Of a stretch of 64,000 nucleotides of DNA, positions 12,001-24,833 are shown one piece after another. This DNA comes from Pomacea canaliculata (taxonomy: Eukaryota; Mollusca; Gastropoda; Architaenioglossa; Ampullariidae), in NCBI RefSeq assembly GCF_003073045.1, contig NC_037592.1:12180007-12244006 (forward strand). Direction: 5' to 3'. A model generated the notes under the pieces. It saw only the letters and a program-made list of their open reading frames with translations. It made no database searches and had not been told where the DNA came from. Positions within the stretch are counted from its first letter, which is position 1, and the number at the start of each line of letters is the position of its first letter. Both the position numbers and the translations under genes were made by a program.

Positions 12001-14600
12001 TGAATAATGTTAATGCTGTTGTAGAGAGTCACGTGACCAAGATCAAGTAGGCCGTGTGCTCGCCGACAGCCTCTTAGATATCATGTCTCTTCTTTGGATT
12101 TGCGTGGTAACACCGGAAATAAGCGATATAGTTAATGCAGCCCAAATATGGTTATTGCATATAATCACACACACACACAGAGTGCAAAAGTCCCTGCCAA
12201 CACACGCACGTAACGGTCTTACCTTATTACTCACCGTGCCTGCTCTCGGCCTGTAGTAAATCCTCGATGCGCGCTCATAACCCTGACGCAAGGCGTCATA
12301 AACGCATTCCTAAAAGGTCATGCGACTCTAAGCCTGTGATGTTTATCAACAATGATTATTGTTTCTTGCGATCTTCTCGCTACCCCTTGACGCTCATTGG
12401 TAAACCATCGCATCATCATGCATTTAGTCTAAGTCCATCCTGTCATCTAACGGACGTGCTGTCGTTGACTGGTCATCCACGTCGCTAGCAAAAACGTGAA
12501 ATCAGAAGTAAAGTCGAAAAGATTGAAATGGTCAAGAAGATGAAATGTAATTTTTTAAAAAATCTCATAAAGCTGAAATGTACAATAATAAAGTCAACGG
12601 CGGAGGACTGTGCTTCCCATTCTTGTCTGTGGCTCTGTGAACTTTGCGAGTTAGTAACAAAACAGAAGAGTTCATAAATAAAAATAGTCTTGCATCCCTC
12701 TCCCCACCTTGTTTCTTTTAATGTCTCGGATGTTCATGGAGTGGAAAATGCATCCGTTTTTACTACGCTTTGCACTTTGGCCACTACAAACAACCAAAAC
12801 GAATAGATAACCTCACAGAAGTTTAGTGCGTAGCTAGTTCAGACAGCTTACAAAGAAAGAAAAACACAGAAAGACTTCGGAGGATCAGCGGGGAAAGCAC
12901 AAACACATAGTTATGCAGTTCAGGAAGAGCACAAAGGAGCGATAGGAGAAACACATAGAAGATATAGTTCTGCAGACATTGCACTGAAAGCATATAGAAT
13001 GAGTAATTTCCCCACTCTTATACACCATAGTAAAAACACAAAGAACATGCAATTAAGAAATTCTGGGGGAAATCCAGCAAAGTTCAGAGGACGGTTACCA
13101 GTTCACCGACTAGGTAAAGCGAGAAAAACAACATATAAGACAGGAGCACGAAAAATTGCATCCATTAATTCTCCATCTTTGCTAGGAAGGTTTTTTTTTT
13201 TTATTTAATTCTCGTTTGCTCCCTTATACCAGAATTCCGTCATCTAGGTTAACATGGGCTTGGGGGTTGGGGAGCAAGAGAAGAGGGGGGGGGGGCTGTC
13301 GTGGGGAGAAATGAATCGTGTAACTGCATCACAGTTCAACTCGACCTCAGCTCAGAGAAGCTTTCTCAACCACATCGTTTGCAGAGCAGAACGCCCACAA
13401 GCCATGTAAGCAGTAAGACAATAAGGAAGGCATGAATAATGAAGTAGTGCATGATGTTTGTGATTAAGACCGTCTTTTACTTGATTTTCGTTCTGTATTT
13501 TAATATCTAGATGTAAGATAAATGGCCTCATCAGTTTAAAATCACGTTCTGAAATTCACGAACTGGATAGCACCCGGTGGAACCGTGTCTAGTTCTCACA
13601 AAATTAATGATCTACTCAGTAACCCCTTTAAAGATGTGTCATGAAAAGAATCAGGAAAGCTTCTAGAGAATCTGCAGACTGAGTGAAGGTCGGTGCAAGA
13701 TCTTTCTGGAAATCGTGACGTTTGTCGGTATATATCTCGCGAACGAAAAGCTAGGTGTTGTTCAAAAGGTATCTTGCACCTCTAGCTTTGCCCAATTAGT
13801 AAAAAAAAAAAAAAGAGTTGCACACTTCTTGTTCTTTAAAATACGGAAGGAGAACAATAGGACTGAATCATATTACTTCTAGCTTCTTAAAATAGAAGAG
13901 AACCTATTTCTCCTTTTAGGTGAAATAAGGTGAAACAAGCTGTATATATATAAGTTAAATATCAGAAAATTCCGAACGATTTCACTCCACACACTGGTCT
14001 TTTTGTACCTATCAAACAGGCAACTCCACAACTTTATTCTTGTGCGTTGTTTTGGGGATGCACAATCATCCATTCTGTAATACAGTAAGCCTGTGGAGGG
14101 GTAAGCAATCGAAAAAAAAAATGTATAGCAAAGGACAATAAGGTAATAAAATGTTGGCTTTAGGAATTCTAACTAAACTTTTTCTCCAGAAAAATCGAAT
14201 CCAGGATGCTCATAAAACAATAGTCATGGGTATTAGTCCCATTGTCATATCCTTAGCGACCGAACGCTCAAATAAGGCTAACTATAACAATATAATCACT
14301 ACATGTATATCTTTATATTAAAGTATTAAGGGGAGACACTTTTAAATTTAGCTTTTGAACGTCATAGGCTACCTCCCTTTAACTACTCCACTGGTGAATG
14401 GAATTTATTACCGATTTGTTCATTAATGATAGATAGTTGTCTATAATTCTCATCAAAGATAATAAATGTTAATGTATTCGATTCTCAAAAGTGTCTCAAA
14501 ACGCTGAAATGAATGAAAATAAGAAAATGTTAAAACTTTTCTGGTTGGGGAAGAACTTCCTGTTTGCCCAATCAAATCACATCTCTTTTACGGTGAAGTG
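9092..14600. other. intergenic stretch; no gene identified
   Basis: The left part (9100-9500) is less AT-rich and could be a promoter if the exon at 8995-9091 is real. A two-copy 34-bp direct repeat lies at about 9925-9990 (CAGTTTACGCCC...GGTCCCTCATCA). The rest is AT-rich with chance frames, short CA tracts, a poly-T at about 13191 and a G-run at about 13286. No domain or splice pattern was recognised. Confidence 0.5.
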
Positions 14601-14616
14601 TTTCTGAATTTACTTT

Positions 14617-14623
14617 CTTCCGG
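14617..14623 (+). promoter_or_regulatory. ETS-type site upstream of the myotrophin ATG
   Basis: CTTCCGG lies 61 bases before the myotrophin start codon. Such sites are common near start points of TATA-less housekeeping promoters. The role here is an inference from position. Confidence 0.35.
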
Positions 14624-14683
14624 TAGACACCGCCTCGGAAAATTTTACACTAGTGAAAGAGCTAGTACTCCTAATAGGGAAAT

Positions 14684-16311
14684 ATGGGCGACGACGCTGA
14701 CAAATTCGTTTGGAGTGTTAAAAATGGCGAACTGGCAGCTGTAAAAGAATTTGTAGAGAAGGTAACTATGACATTTCTTTCCGTCGCAATGCAGTGTAAA
14801 TTTTCCATCAATGATTCATTCGATTGGATTCTTGAATCTGACAGAACCTTGGAGCATAGTAACTTATTTTTAGATGTTGCAGTGGTCCGGCATCGTTCTA
14901 AACTTTAGAGCCGTTTGATAGTCTCGTAGAAGCGTTAAATGCGATCATTAATATGTTAATGCATTATTCCTTTGCTGTTAATAACGCCACAATGTTGTAC
15001 CCTTTCTGGAAGATACATTTTCAGTGGAAAAAATTCTTAGCAGTACTTAAAGCACAGCTTTAAAAAGATAAAATAGGCCTGCCCCATTATCGTTGCCGAT
15101 ACACTTTGTCCAGTCACCATTAAACATTTTTGTGAATTCTGAACTGCATACAACGAGTCATACAGCTACAAGAGAATAAACCGCCTGTGATTGTTGTGTG
15201 TGCGCGTGCGTTTTGATGCAGGGTGGAAATGTGAATTGCGAAGTCAACAGCCGCTCCCCATTGCACTATGCAGCGGACTATGGGCAAGAAGAGGTGATGG
15301 ATTATCTTATATCCAAAGGAGCAAAAGTCAATGTAGGTAATCATTAAACTCAGTAGGTATACCTGTTAAACTCAGTCGCATATATTTTTATCAGTTACAT
15401 AGATCATTATTTAAAAATATAATTGTTTCTTATAAATTTGTTTATTGTGATAGTAACAAAGTTGTATTTACAGCTTGAGTTGGACCTTGATGGATGGCTT
15501 TTTTGAAATGCATTATACTCTGATGTGTTTTTGTTGATGTATTCTTTATTAAGTTTTTTTTATTGCCAGGCAAAAGATAAGTTTGGCATTACACCTCTGT
15601 TATCAGCCATATTTGAAGGACACACCGAATGTGTGAAGATGCTACTACTTAAGGTAACAGACAAAAAGTGATGAAAAACAGCCCCATAATACAAAGCTTT
15701 TATCAATTAGAACAAATGTTGTTGCAAATGTTAAAATAGAATTACACTAATAATTTTCATATTTACATAGATCTCTTTGGTTGTACTAGTCATTTAATTT
15801 AGCACCCCCGTTTCCTTACTGTGCTGTTTTTTATCATTGTATTGCATTTTGTGGCATGTGAAACATTGTGTAATTTTTTTTCTATTATCATGCACAACCC
15901 ATTCTTCCTTAGTCCTCTTTAATTACGCTGATCAGATTAATTTCTGATCATTTAGTTCTCTGCCTACTGATCTTCATGTTTTTATTTTGCCTACCATTAT
16001 TCCTGAAGGTGCTTCTGGCTTCTTCTATATACATCCTTGCCGTCTCATCTTTTTCAGGTTGTGATTATTATATTTGTGCAGCTGGCTCGTATACTTTCTT
16101 TGTTGGATTATATACAACCAGCAATATGCAAAACTAGCACTACTGATTATATTTCCCTCTTTTTTAGACACATGCCATTATCATTTATGTAGACTTCTAT
16201 ACCTTTTTTTAAACCTGTCTTTAGGGAGCTGACAAGAATGGCAAGAGTCCTGATGGTGCTTCTTATGCAGCCTGTGCAGAAAAACAAGAGATAAGAGATC
16301 TCTTAAAATGA
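14684..16311 (+). CDS. MTPN: myotrophin (V-1), ankyrin-repeat inhibitor of actin capping protein
   Basis: Four coding exons, all joined in phase 0: 14684-14761, 15222-15332, 15570-15653 and 16225-16311, giving 119 aa (vertebrate myotrophin is 118). Each junction has GT and AG. The protein starts [17 protein letters not shown], close to the family's MCDKEFMWALKNGDL. It continues with three ankyrin repeats: [18 protein letters not shown], then [19 protein letters not shown], then a last short repeat in [13 protein letters not shown], ending in DLLK. Family knowledge: a small cytosolic protein that binds the capping protein CapZ and keeps it off actin filament barbed ends. The first ORF does not stop at 14761; reading into intron 1 gives a false 74-aa frame. 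The 3' UTR probably runs to about 17800. Confidence 0.95.
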
Positions 16312-17800
16312 ACTTGCTTTATTTTTGACCAAATGATCCACGACCATCGAAAGAACTGTATATGATTGTGAAGACATTTTAATCATTGGATCAGCTCTAC
16401 CAGATGCCAGAAAACTGAACACAGTGCAAATGCTTATCAATTTACTGCTATGAAGATGATAAAAACTTTATATCCATTTGTGCCAGTTAGCTGGATCAAA
16501 ATGTGAGGGCTAGGGAAGGTTGGTGGATGTCATGGGCTTTGACAGCAGATTTGCAAAATATAACCCATAGACTTAACAGTTTTTTTTCAATTTTCTTTTT
16601 CTCAGTTTTCCCCCTTTGTGCTGAGCTTGGGTTCACTTGAACCAGTCACATTTTGTATCCAGCAGTTGTATAAGGATGGATGGACATGATCATCTAGCAC
16701 CAGCTGTAAATATTGTGAGCTTTCCCCACAACCTTAAAATATGTGTTGAATGATTTGCAATATGGTTTTGTGTTCAGCAGACTTGTACAGGAAGTTTTAG
16801 GGATCCACCATCATAATTCAGTCACAACTGTTTTGCTTGCTAAAACCCGGCAGCAGTTGCATAAGCTTTTAATAGCATGACCATTTATCTTAATGAACAG
16901 TGCATGTTTCTAGATACCCACATCTTCTGGACCAAGCATAAAGCTCTACTACTCGGGCCATACCATACTGATGGACTGCTGAATAGAAACTGGACTGTAC
17001 ATATGAATCATACAAGAAATTCTATTAGATGTAGGGAGCGGAAACATTTAACAGTTTAATACCTGCCACCTCTACGGTCCATTTACTCCTTTTAAAGTGC
17101 CCATATCGGTGCTGCTTCCAGGCAGAGCCCTCAAGGTTAACTGATGCACAAACGGGACCAAAGAAATGTCTACAGTTGGAGCATGTTTTGATGTTTGTAA
17201 ATCAGGTAGATTGCTTTAGAAATGACCTCCAAAAAAAGTGGAAAAAATACCCACATGCTTTAACGAGAACAAATTGTACATATCTAGCAATCAATCACTT
17301 TGCAATGTTATAAGTAAATTATTAACACTAGTTTACTTTTCTGCACTTGTGATGTGTAGCAATAAATTAAGAGAGGCTCAAAACAGTATCTAGTAATAGA
17401 TTACTTAGTTACTAAGAATTATCAGTAGCATCTCGGACTTAAGAAATGGCAAGATGATGTGCACGGACCATAAGTTAAAATGTTAAGTGTGTTGCAGTCA
17501 GCTTACATGCTAGGTTGGTCATTAATGTTTTGTTTAAAAAGATGTTACTTAAATCAAGTGACCAGTGAAAGCTAAAGATGTATAATGCAGTATTTGATGT
17601 GCATGTAATGAAACTGTACTCAATTTTAAGAGGCATTAATTACAGCTCATTGTTTTGTAATGAACAGTACAGAGACAGTTTTTAGAAGAGTGAGGCTGTT
17701 GGTAAGGAACTATAAATAAATGGACCTACAGCTTTTGTTGTCTTTAAAGGGAAAAACAATGTTAACAAGACATGAAATAAAGGTCTTGTCTCTTTCTTTG
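16312..17800 (+). other. MTPN: myotrophin 3' UTR (inferred)
   Basis: No open frame of note is seen. AATAAA occurs at 17715-17720 and 17776-17781, the latter the better candidate for the main end. A 60-codon frame at 16877-17059 lies inside this stretch and is taken as chance. Confidence 0.6.
17776..17781 (+). terminator. polyadenylation signal, probable end of myotrophin
   Basis: AATAAA lies about 1.47 kb after the stop codon and is followed by T/G-rich sequence. Another AATAAA lies 61 bases earlier and one more lies near 17855. Confidence 0.5.
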
Positions 17801-19440
17801 GCATCTTTTATGAGTAAGTGTTGCAAATTTTTTATTTGTACCGATTTTTTAAAAAATAAACACATTGAGCTGAGTTTCTATATCTTGGGTTACCATTAAA
17901 GTGAAACATGTTCAACAACAGCCTGAATTCCAGTGAAAGTTTTTAAGCACTTATCTGATTTGTTGTCCTGACTCTGTATACAATATGCTGACACTGCTTC
18001 CTTACAAGCTTAATAATCCAACGTTTGTTGCCAATACTTGTATGCATAAATTACACAACAGGTGAGGTACCCAATTGCTCTTTTATCTGTAGCATTTCAT
18101 AGCTCTGCACAAAATTTAATACCTCTTCAGTTTATGATTTTACACTCGAAGGGTCCTTACGTAGAGAATTTTCGCCACAAGGCCTTATATTTGCCATGCA
18201 TCTAGTACATTCCTCACACACATCCTTACATTTTTTTCTGTGACCCATGCAAGTCCTTATTATCATATTTTTATTTTTCATGCCTCTTATAAATCCACAA
18301 ATTTATTTTTGGAGTCTAGTTTTGCGCAAAATGCAGACTATTTTTCCCCCTCGCCGCTTTTTTAATCACAACTGCCAAGTCTCGTTCGCAAGGAGAACTT
18401 ACGTTTAGTGAGATTTTAGTCTTGACGGATGACCACATTTCTTTGTCTTCTTGACGATTCAAAAATGCCGGGGAAGCGTTTTTTTTCAGGAGAACTGGCT
18501 AAAGGAAGAAAAATATAAAGACTGGTTGATAAAGACTATAAGATAAACATTGTGCATGATATGCTGCCTGCGGTTTATCCTTGAATCTTTCATCAATGGG
18601 CGAAAGTGTTTTGAAGAAGCACGTGAAAGTATTTCTGGAAGATACACTGGTTTGTCCATTATTCTGATCCTCAAAGCCTTTGCATTCCTTGTAATCACCT
18701 TAATTTTTTAAAAAAAAGGTTTGGTCTACACATCTGTACTACACTAGTTGCCCATCTGTATTCGCAAAAAAAAACCACTCTTCTTTCAAAAGGTTTTAGA
18801 AACTTCTTTCTTGAACCAGAGCCTTGATCTTCTAGTACTGTGCATAACTCTCTTCCCTTTTCAGTGAGTGAGTGAAACAGGGTTTTGTATTACACCAAAG
18901 AATGGCTTTCAGGTCTTGCAATTATTATTATATTTCTAGAAAACTTGAAACATTAATGGTGTTTGTTATCAGCGAGCTAAAGGACCTTTTTATGTTATCT
19001 AATTATGGCAGGTAGGCATCAAAATTAACTCTTGAATTATTTATTACTAGAATAGGAATACATGTTTCAGAACATAAATACCAAAGATTCATAAATACCT
19101 CTTTCCAACCATACGTGAAAAAAACTCAAGCGTTGATGACTGTTATTTAGGTCTTTACAAATGCAAGAAAGGTCCTTACAAGGCACTATCTACCTTAAGT
19201 AACTGCACTTATTTAGCTCTTTAATCCTGCCTTTTCCACGGTCTGCTGTACAGCATCATAGTTTGATTCATGAACTTCAACTCCTTTATGCTGTTGAAAT
19301 ATGGTCTGATAGGTCAAACTAACTTATTTCTATCTGTCATATAATTCATAGGAATATAAGGAACTAGTTTCTAGAACAGTCCCACTTAGTTTATAATGGC
19401 CCAGCATTCCAAAAAAAAAAGAGCAAGAGCTATCCTTCAC
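17801..19440. other. convergent intergenic stretch between myotrophin and RPS16
   Basis: AT-rich sequence with only chance frames. It separates two genes that face each other and holds no recognised repeat. Confidence 0.5.
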
Positions 19441-19450
19441 AGGTCCACAT

Positions 19451-19456
19451 TTTATT
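19451..19456 (-). terminator. polyadenylation signal of RPS16
   Basis: TTTATT on the plus strand reads AATAAA on the minus strand. It starts 27 bases past the RPS16 stop codon, giving a very short 3' UTR as is usual for ribosomal protein genes. Confidence 0.8.
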
Positions 19457-19482
19457 ACATTTGAAACAGGTTCAAAAGCTGT

Positions 19483-21273
19483 TTAACGGTAAGACTTCTG
19501 GTATCTTGCACGAGCACCAGGACCTCCAAACTTCTTGGGCTCACAGCGACGTGGGTCAGCAACAAGCAATGACCTGTCGTATTGAATCAGGGTGTCCTTG
19601 ATTTCTTTCTTGGAAGCCTCATCTACATCTGAAATATAATATACAGTCATGATCATCATAACTTTCCATGCCATTAGAACTGCAACAGATTTTTGCTCTA
19701 GACAACAGTCAACTGCCATGTAGCACTTCATCAGACACACTTTGGTCTCAGCAGCAACACAATCTCAGCTCTTGTTCTTTGTATTTGGTTCCTCTTTGTG
19801 TTTCCTGTATTTAATGTTATTCTTTGTTTAGTACGGTTGTTTATTCTTTTAGAGTTGATATGTTCTTTGCTTTATCGTCCCTCGTATGCTATGTGTCATA
19901 CTTGTGCTTAAGCACTAAGAGCATGCTCCTTAGGAGTGTGAGCATGTGCTTTACAAATTTTGCGTTAAGTAAAAGTATCAAAAACAGCATGAAAAGTTTT
20001 TTTTAAGTGCAATTCAAAATTTACTCATTTCACTAATCATCTATAAAAACTATCAATCAAATGTGCTGCTATTAAAAATTCTACATAACCAAAACAAAAT
20101 ATGACCACTTGCTAAAAGTACTCACATTTCTGGTAGTAGGCTACAAGAGACTTTGAAATTGCTTGACGAATGGCTGAAAAGTAAAAAAGCATGGATTCAG
20201 CAAAGCTAAAGAAAATTGTTTAAAATGTCAACACCTATATCCTTTGTATATAAAGGAAGGGGGAGACATGAAAAGCCACCTGTCAGATTGTTCCTGAATA
20301 GTAACTAATGTGCAAAAGAAAAGTAGCTTAAATGCTCACCATAGATCTGAGCAACATGGCCACCGCCTCGCACTCTCACTCGAATGTCAACACCAGCAAA
20401 TTTGTCTTTGCCAAGAAGACGAACGGGCTCCTCAAGCTGAGACAGACATATCCACTAGTTAAATAATGTACTAATCTAAAGAAATATGACATCACAATTC
20501 AAAGACCACATTAATTAGAAAAAACCTCTTTGAGAATAAGAACAGTCCATTCATTTATACTATACTATTATTTCACACACTTAAAAAATAAAAGTTAATC
20601 CCAATTAAAAAACGCCTGCATTATCTGTAAGAAAGGCTGTATAGTTGTTACATGTTTAGCGACAAGTTTATGGAGTTGATGTTTTACCTTTGCTCTCAGG
20701 ATAACAGGTTCAACCTGGTCAAGGGGTCGCCCGTTGACTTTAATCAACCCACTGCCTGACTTGCAATGAGCAACAGCTGTAGCTGTTTTCTTGGAGACAG
20801 AAACGAGAAAAACAGTTCAAAACAATATTGCCCACAGTTTCAGTTCCTCACCCCTTAACTTTAGGCAACAAAGTTATTCATAGCTAGTGACATGTACAAC
20901 CATATGCAATTGTCTACTTATCCAGCATTTAATTCTAGAAAAATTGAAATGTATCCAGAATTATTTGGCAATTTTCAACCCTCATTTGCCAAATTTAACA
21001 TCAATATCAAATAGCATGTGAAATAAGTTCAACTTGAAAAAATTGCCAAAGCAAAAGGCTACAAACCATAACTCTTTAAACAGAGTAAGGCTGAAGTTCA
21101 AGGTATTGGAAATGACTTTAATCTGAAACACTACAGATCATGTTTCTAAAGCTTCTTATGGAAAACGCCGAATACTTGATTACTTAACACTCAATGAAAT
21201 GAAAGCGTGATTCTGCTTCAGTTACCTTGCGTCCGTACACTTGCACAGCTTGAACTGGACCCTTAGGAGCCAT
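19483..21273 (-). CDS. RPS16: 40S ribosomal protein S16 (uS9)
   Basis: Five coding exons on the minus strand: 21226-21273, 20688-20789, 20340-20436, 20126-20173 and 19483-19628. They total 441 nt, or 146 aa plus stop, the same length as human RPS16. The protein begins [17 protein letters not shown] and contains [20 protein letters not shown] and [20 protein letters not shown]. It ends [10 protein letters not shown], the conserved C-terminal tail that reaches the P-site tRNA. Role: structural protein of the small ribosomal subunit in the cytosol. A non-coding first exon (about 21382-21418) precedes an intron that ends 3 bases before the ATG. Intron 4 (19629-20125) carries an interspersed repeat. 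Confidence 0.97.
19745..19980 (-). repeat. interspersed repeat family R1, copy B, inside RPS16 intron 4
   Basis: On the minus strand it reads TTTGTAAAGCACATGCTCAC, CTCCTAAGGAGCATGCTC, a CATACGAGGGACG block, AGAATAAACAACC and AACACAAAGAGGAACCAAA, ending near AACAAGAGCTGAGA. The last blocks match copy C at about 51770-51915 closely. It lies in the sense orientation of the RPS16 intron. Confidence 0.75.
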
Positions 21274-21381
21274 TTTCTAGTAAAAACAAAGAAATAAAAT
21301 TTTATTTAGAACGAAACAGATTTTTCGAATAACAGGAAATAATCGCAGTGCTAACCAATTTCATAACAATCGTCCACTCAC

Positions 21382-21418
21382 GTTGCTTTCTTGAACAGCA
21401 ACCCTATTGCAAAGGAAG
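21382..21418 (-). promoter_or_regulatory. RPS16: RPS16 non-coding first exon with TOP-like start
   Basis: On the minus strand CTTCCTTTGC begins near 21418 and the exon ends AAGCAAC before GTGAGTG. A start at a C followed by pyrimidines is the 5' TOP signature of ribosomal protein mRNAs, which puts translation under mTOR/LARP1 control. The exact start base is inferred from this motif alone. Confidence 0.6.
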
Positions 21419-21479
21419 TGACTTGGGGTTCTACTTCCGCTCGAAAAGGAGAAGCTTAGCCTCTACCTAAATACAAAAG

Positions 21480-22160
21480 TAATAAACCTCCCAACAAAAC
21501 TTAGTTCTAGTGTTTTTGACAATTCCCTTTTCATCAAATGTTAACTAGTTATGATTTCACTTAAATTATTTATGATTTCGTCTATCTTTATGCTAATATG
21601 ACTTAGTGTCTCAGTTCAGTCCCTTGACTGGTCGTTGAGAATGGGAGGGGGAGTAGGGTAAATGCGGAGCGTTACAGTTGTTATAGTTGCGAGTTACAAA
21701 TTCTAAATTGAAATTGTAGTTAGTACTTTAAAAAAAAAAAGTTTCGTTATCTCGGGAATTACACTGAAGAAAATAAACTTTATGATACAAGAAAAATTAC
21801 AATGATCAAGCATTAACACTCAACCGATCGACTTGCTAAAAATTGTACGCGACACCACGCTTACTCGTGACGTTTCGAGGTGAAATCTTCAAGCAGTAAA
21901 GCTCTGTCCTGATGCTTGTTCACGATTTCTCTCAATTTTTAACATGTCTAGAAATAAGTAAAACCCTATCATATGGCACCCAATAAACATAATGAGAGCA
22001 AGATGACTCGACGCTAGTTTTCTCCACCCCCACCACCACCACCCCGCTTCCCTCGCTTGCTCGATCCTACGTACTTCGCTTTGTCATAGAATACTATGCC
22101 TCACCACAAATTACAACCTAAAAGATTTCGTTTGATGGTGTAGACTGTAGACATATCTTC
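21480..22160. other. intergenic stretch upstream of RPS16; nothing recognised
   Basis: AT-rich sequence with short homopolymers. No exon, repeat family or regulatory cluster was identified beyond the RPS16 promoter region. Confidence 0.5.
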
Positions 22161-22164
22161 TGTG

Positions 22165-22288
22165 CCGTGTTTATGGGCAGGCAGACGCTCGAGGCATCTG
22201 CCTATATAGGCCCCGTGCTTTTCACGATCGTCAGATCGAGCCCCGCACTTTTGAACCGTGGCGATCGAGGGCCTCGATCGCACATACA
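22165..22288 (+). repeat. partial, diverged copy of the hAT-like CAGGGCCGTGCTTAGG element
   Basis: GCAGGCAGACGCTCGAGGCA, then TCTGCCTATATAGGCCCCG, then CCGTGGCGATCGAGGGCC, follow the order seen in the full copies at 22289 and 30352. Another copy is joined directly to its right. It is decayed and its ends are unclear. Confidence 0.55.
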
Positions 22289-23084
22289 CAGGGCCGTGCT
22301 TAGGGGCAGGCGGACGAGGCATCTGCCTAGGGCCCCGCGCTTCAAGGGGCCCCGCGCTTTTGATTGATATGGTAACTAGGCATATGGAAGTGTAGTCAGC
22401 CGTATCACATTCTCGCTGGACGCGCTTGGAGACAGAAGGCTGCTGGACACCGAGGATTTATCGCGCATGAACGTTCGTACATTGAGCTATTGCTGGATTA
22501 ATGTGCCACTAGGGGGGGGGAGGGGGCAAGTTGGAACTGAGTGAAGAGGTAGGTATAAGGTATGTTACTGACGTGTGGCCAGTCTGTGAATTGAGCGGAT
22601 TGGGCCCCTCCCCTGGCTTTGCAGCCTGTAAGCGAGAGGTCGAGTGCTTTATTTCCTAGTTACTGAAACTTTCTTTTCCCGTTTCTCCACCACCCAAAAA
22701 AAGAAAAGAAAGAAATAACTACTACGTTAGTCTAACTGAGCTAGAGAAGGTGTCGGCACGCTGGGTGGATTGTAGGGTTAGTACGTGTGTCAGTGTGTGT
22801 GTTGTGTGTTACTTAATGGCGGATGAAAACCCATCAACTCAACCTCAACTACGACTGCAGACCGTAGGGTTAACCCTTCGTTGTAACCTATTGACGAACG
22901 TTACAAATAAATTAATCGTAGGTTTATGTTGTAATGTGTATGCAGCGTGCTGTCAATGATAAAAGACGAGATATCCCTGAGGAAAAAAGTGACTTTAGAT
23001 CCCAACTAAAACCGTGTGATCGTGGCGTGAGGGCCCCGCACATGCCCTTTGCCTCGGGTCCCGCGGGGGCTAAGAAAGGGCCTG
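22289..23084 (+). mobile_element. hAT-like non-autonomous element, long copy
   Basis: The left end is CAGGGCCGTGCTTAGGGG. The right end, GGCTAAGAAAGGGCCTG, is its imperfect inverse. Near the ends it has GGACGAGGCATCTGCCTAGG and GTGAGGGCCCCGCACATG, also found in the short copy at 30352. About 650 bp of unrelated sequence lies between them, with no transposase frame. No clean target duplication was found, so the left or right boundary may be off or the copy may be rearranged. Confidence 0.6.
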
Positions 23085-24833
23085 CATGAAGTTCTCAAAG
23101 TTTGACAAAGAGAAGATAGGTTAGTGCGTCCGGACTAAGTAGTGAAGTAAATCTTGTATGAAGAATGTCTGTATGTGAGACATCCACACTCTGCCAACTC
23201 TTCAGCAACTTTGGCAGGAATATCTCTACCGGAGTGAGTGCAGCAGACTTCGGGGGGCGTTTTAGACTGGAAGTAGCTGAGGTCCTGTGTACAGCTTCAT
23301 GAGAAGTAAACCAGAAGTAAGAGAGAAAGTACTTGAACAAATTGTCAATGGGTTTAATCAAACATCTCTAGGACATCACAAAGTCTGCCATGAAGATGGA
23401 GGCACAGGTCCCATGTGCTGTCAACATTTAAGAGTGAATTAAGAACTGTATATGATACACAAGAAGTTTGTATTATTTTCAGTTTCTCGGTTAGTAATGC
23501 GGCCAACCGTTCTTTGGGAGACGCCTGCACACACACAGACCACACACACACACAGACCACGCACACACATATTCTGAAATCAACCGTTGCATAAAAACAA
23601 AGAGCAAGACACACTTGCAATGTAGGTGTGACATTGCGCCCCCGATTTGTAATTACTAAGTCTCCTTGTATGTCATCGACGATCGCCAGGATGTCAGTAC
23701 ATCGAAATCTTAATCGTCGATAGAGTGCTAAATCATCCTTTGAATCGATGGAATTAGTTTGACCATGAAATATTCTGTTTTTGCGAAGATTTCTCTACAC
23801 TTGATACAGCATCAAGTATTTCTGGAAAAACCAAGGTTCTCCACAATATCTTCATTTCTGGTGCACGGCAAATCGTCGTGGTCGATGGAAAAAAGGTGCT
23901 TTGGCAGGTGGTATGGGTCACCACTGTCGATCGCATTTATTTTTAATTCGTATACGACACTGATTGTTGTGGGACAGACGAAGTTATTTTCTTGTCAATA
24001 CTGTCGAGCTATTAGCGCGAATGCCGAGAGCTCTCAATACTTCCGACAATGGCAAGGAGACTTTTTTGTCCTCCACCCGAGTCACGGCCATTTTAAATTG
24101 TGTACCACGTGATACGCATCGTCGCGGATCTCTATACAAATCTCTACACATGGGCGGTAACTCTCGTGAAAAGAAAATACGGAGTTGCTGTTCTTAGTGA
24201 TTTGAAACTTATTTCAAACTTCAAGCGACATCGTTTCATGGTGTGACTTCACTTCTACGTCCCCAAGTTCTACCTACACGGTATGCCTCATTCTTCTTCT
24301 GAGCACGGACAGATATGATTTATTTATTTTACTTTCTTGTTTCTGTTCTGAGAGGTTAAATGCCTTGATTTTTAGCAGTTTGTCCAACCCTCTTTAGATC
24401 TCTAAAGATGGCGACGGTTTTATTCAATATAGCCAGTACCACATAATTTTAGATAAAAATAGCGTAAAATTCAGTAATTCTGCAGTAATTCTACTGAATT
24501 TCCTACTGAGTTACAATATACGTGTTTCAAAAAAGCCGCAGCAGTAAAAGTTTTCTTCTTTCATTTTAACGGAGAGAGCGGCTAAGTGAAATCCCCCTTG
24601 CTTTTAAATGTTTGCTTTTAATTTCCATGACAACTGAATCATTACAATTGTCATGTTTCAGGTCTGATAATATTACAACAGACTTCAGAAGGTCTTCTAT
24701 TGTCACTAGAAACATTAGAGTTGATGAAGCTGAGGTCTTGAGCTTCATGGAAAGTTAGTCAACAGTAAGAGTAAAAGTACTTTTCCCCAAAAGGCAATAA
24801 ATATAATCAGTAATTCTTGGAGAGCACAAAGAT
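23085..24833. other. intergenic stretch upstream of the zinc-finger gene
   Basis: A CA microsatellite lies at about 23526-23572. A short sequence at about 23385-23462 resembles the start of the zinc-finger gene (see findings). Chance frames occur near 23759-24197 but show no domain or splicing support. The promoter of the zinc-finger gene is probably in the last kilobase. Confidence 0.45.
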
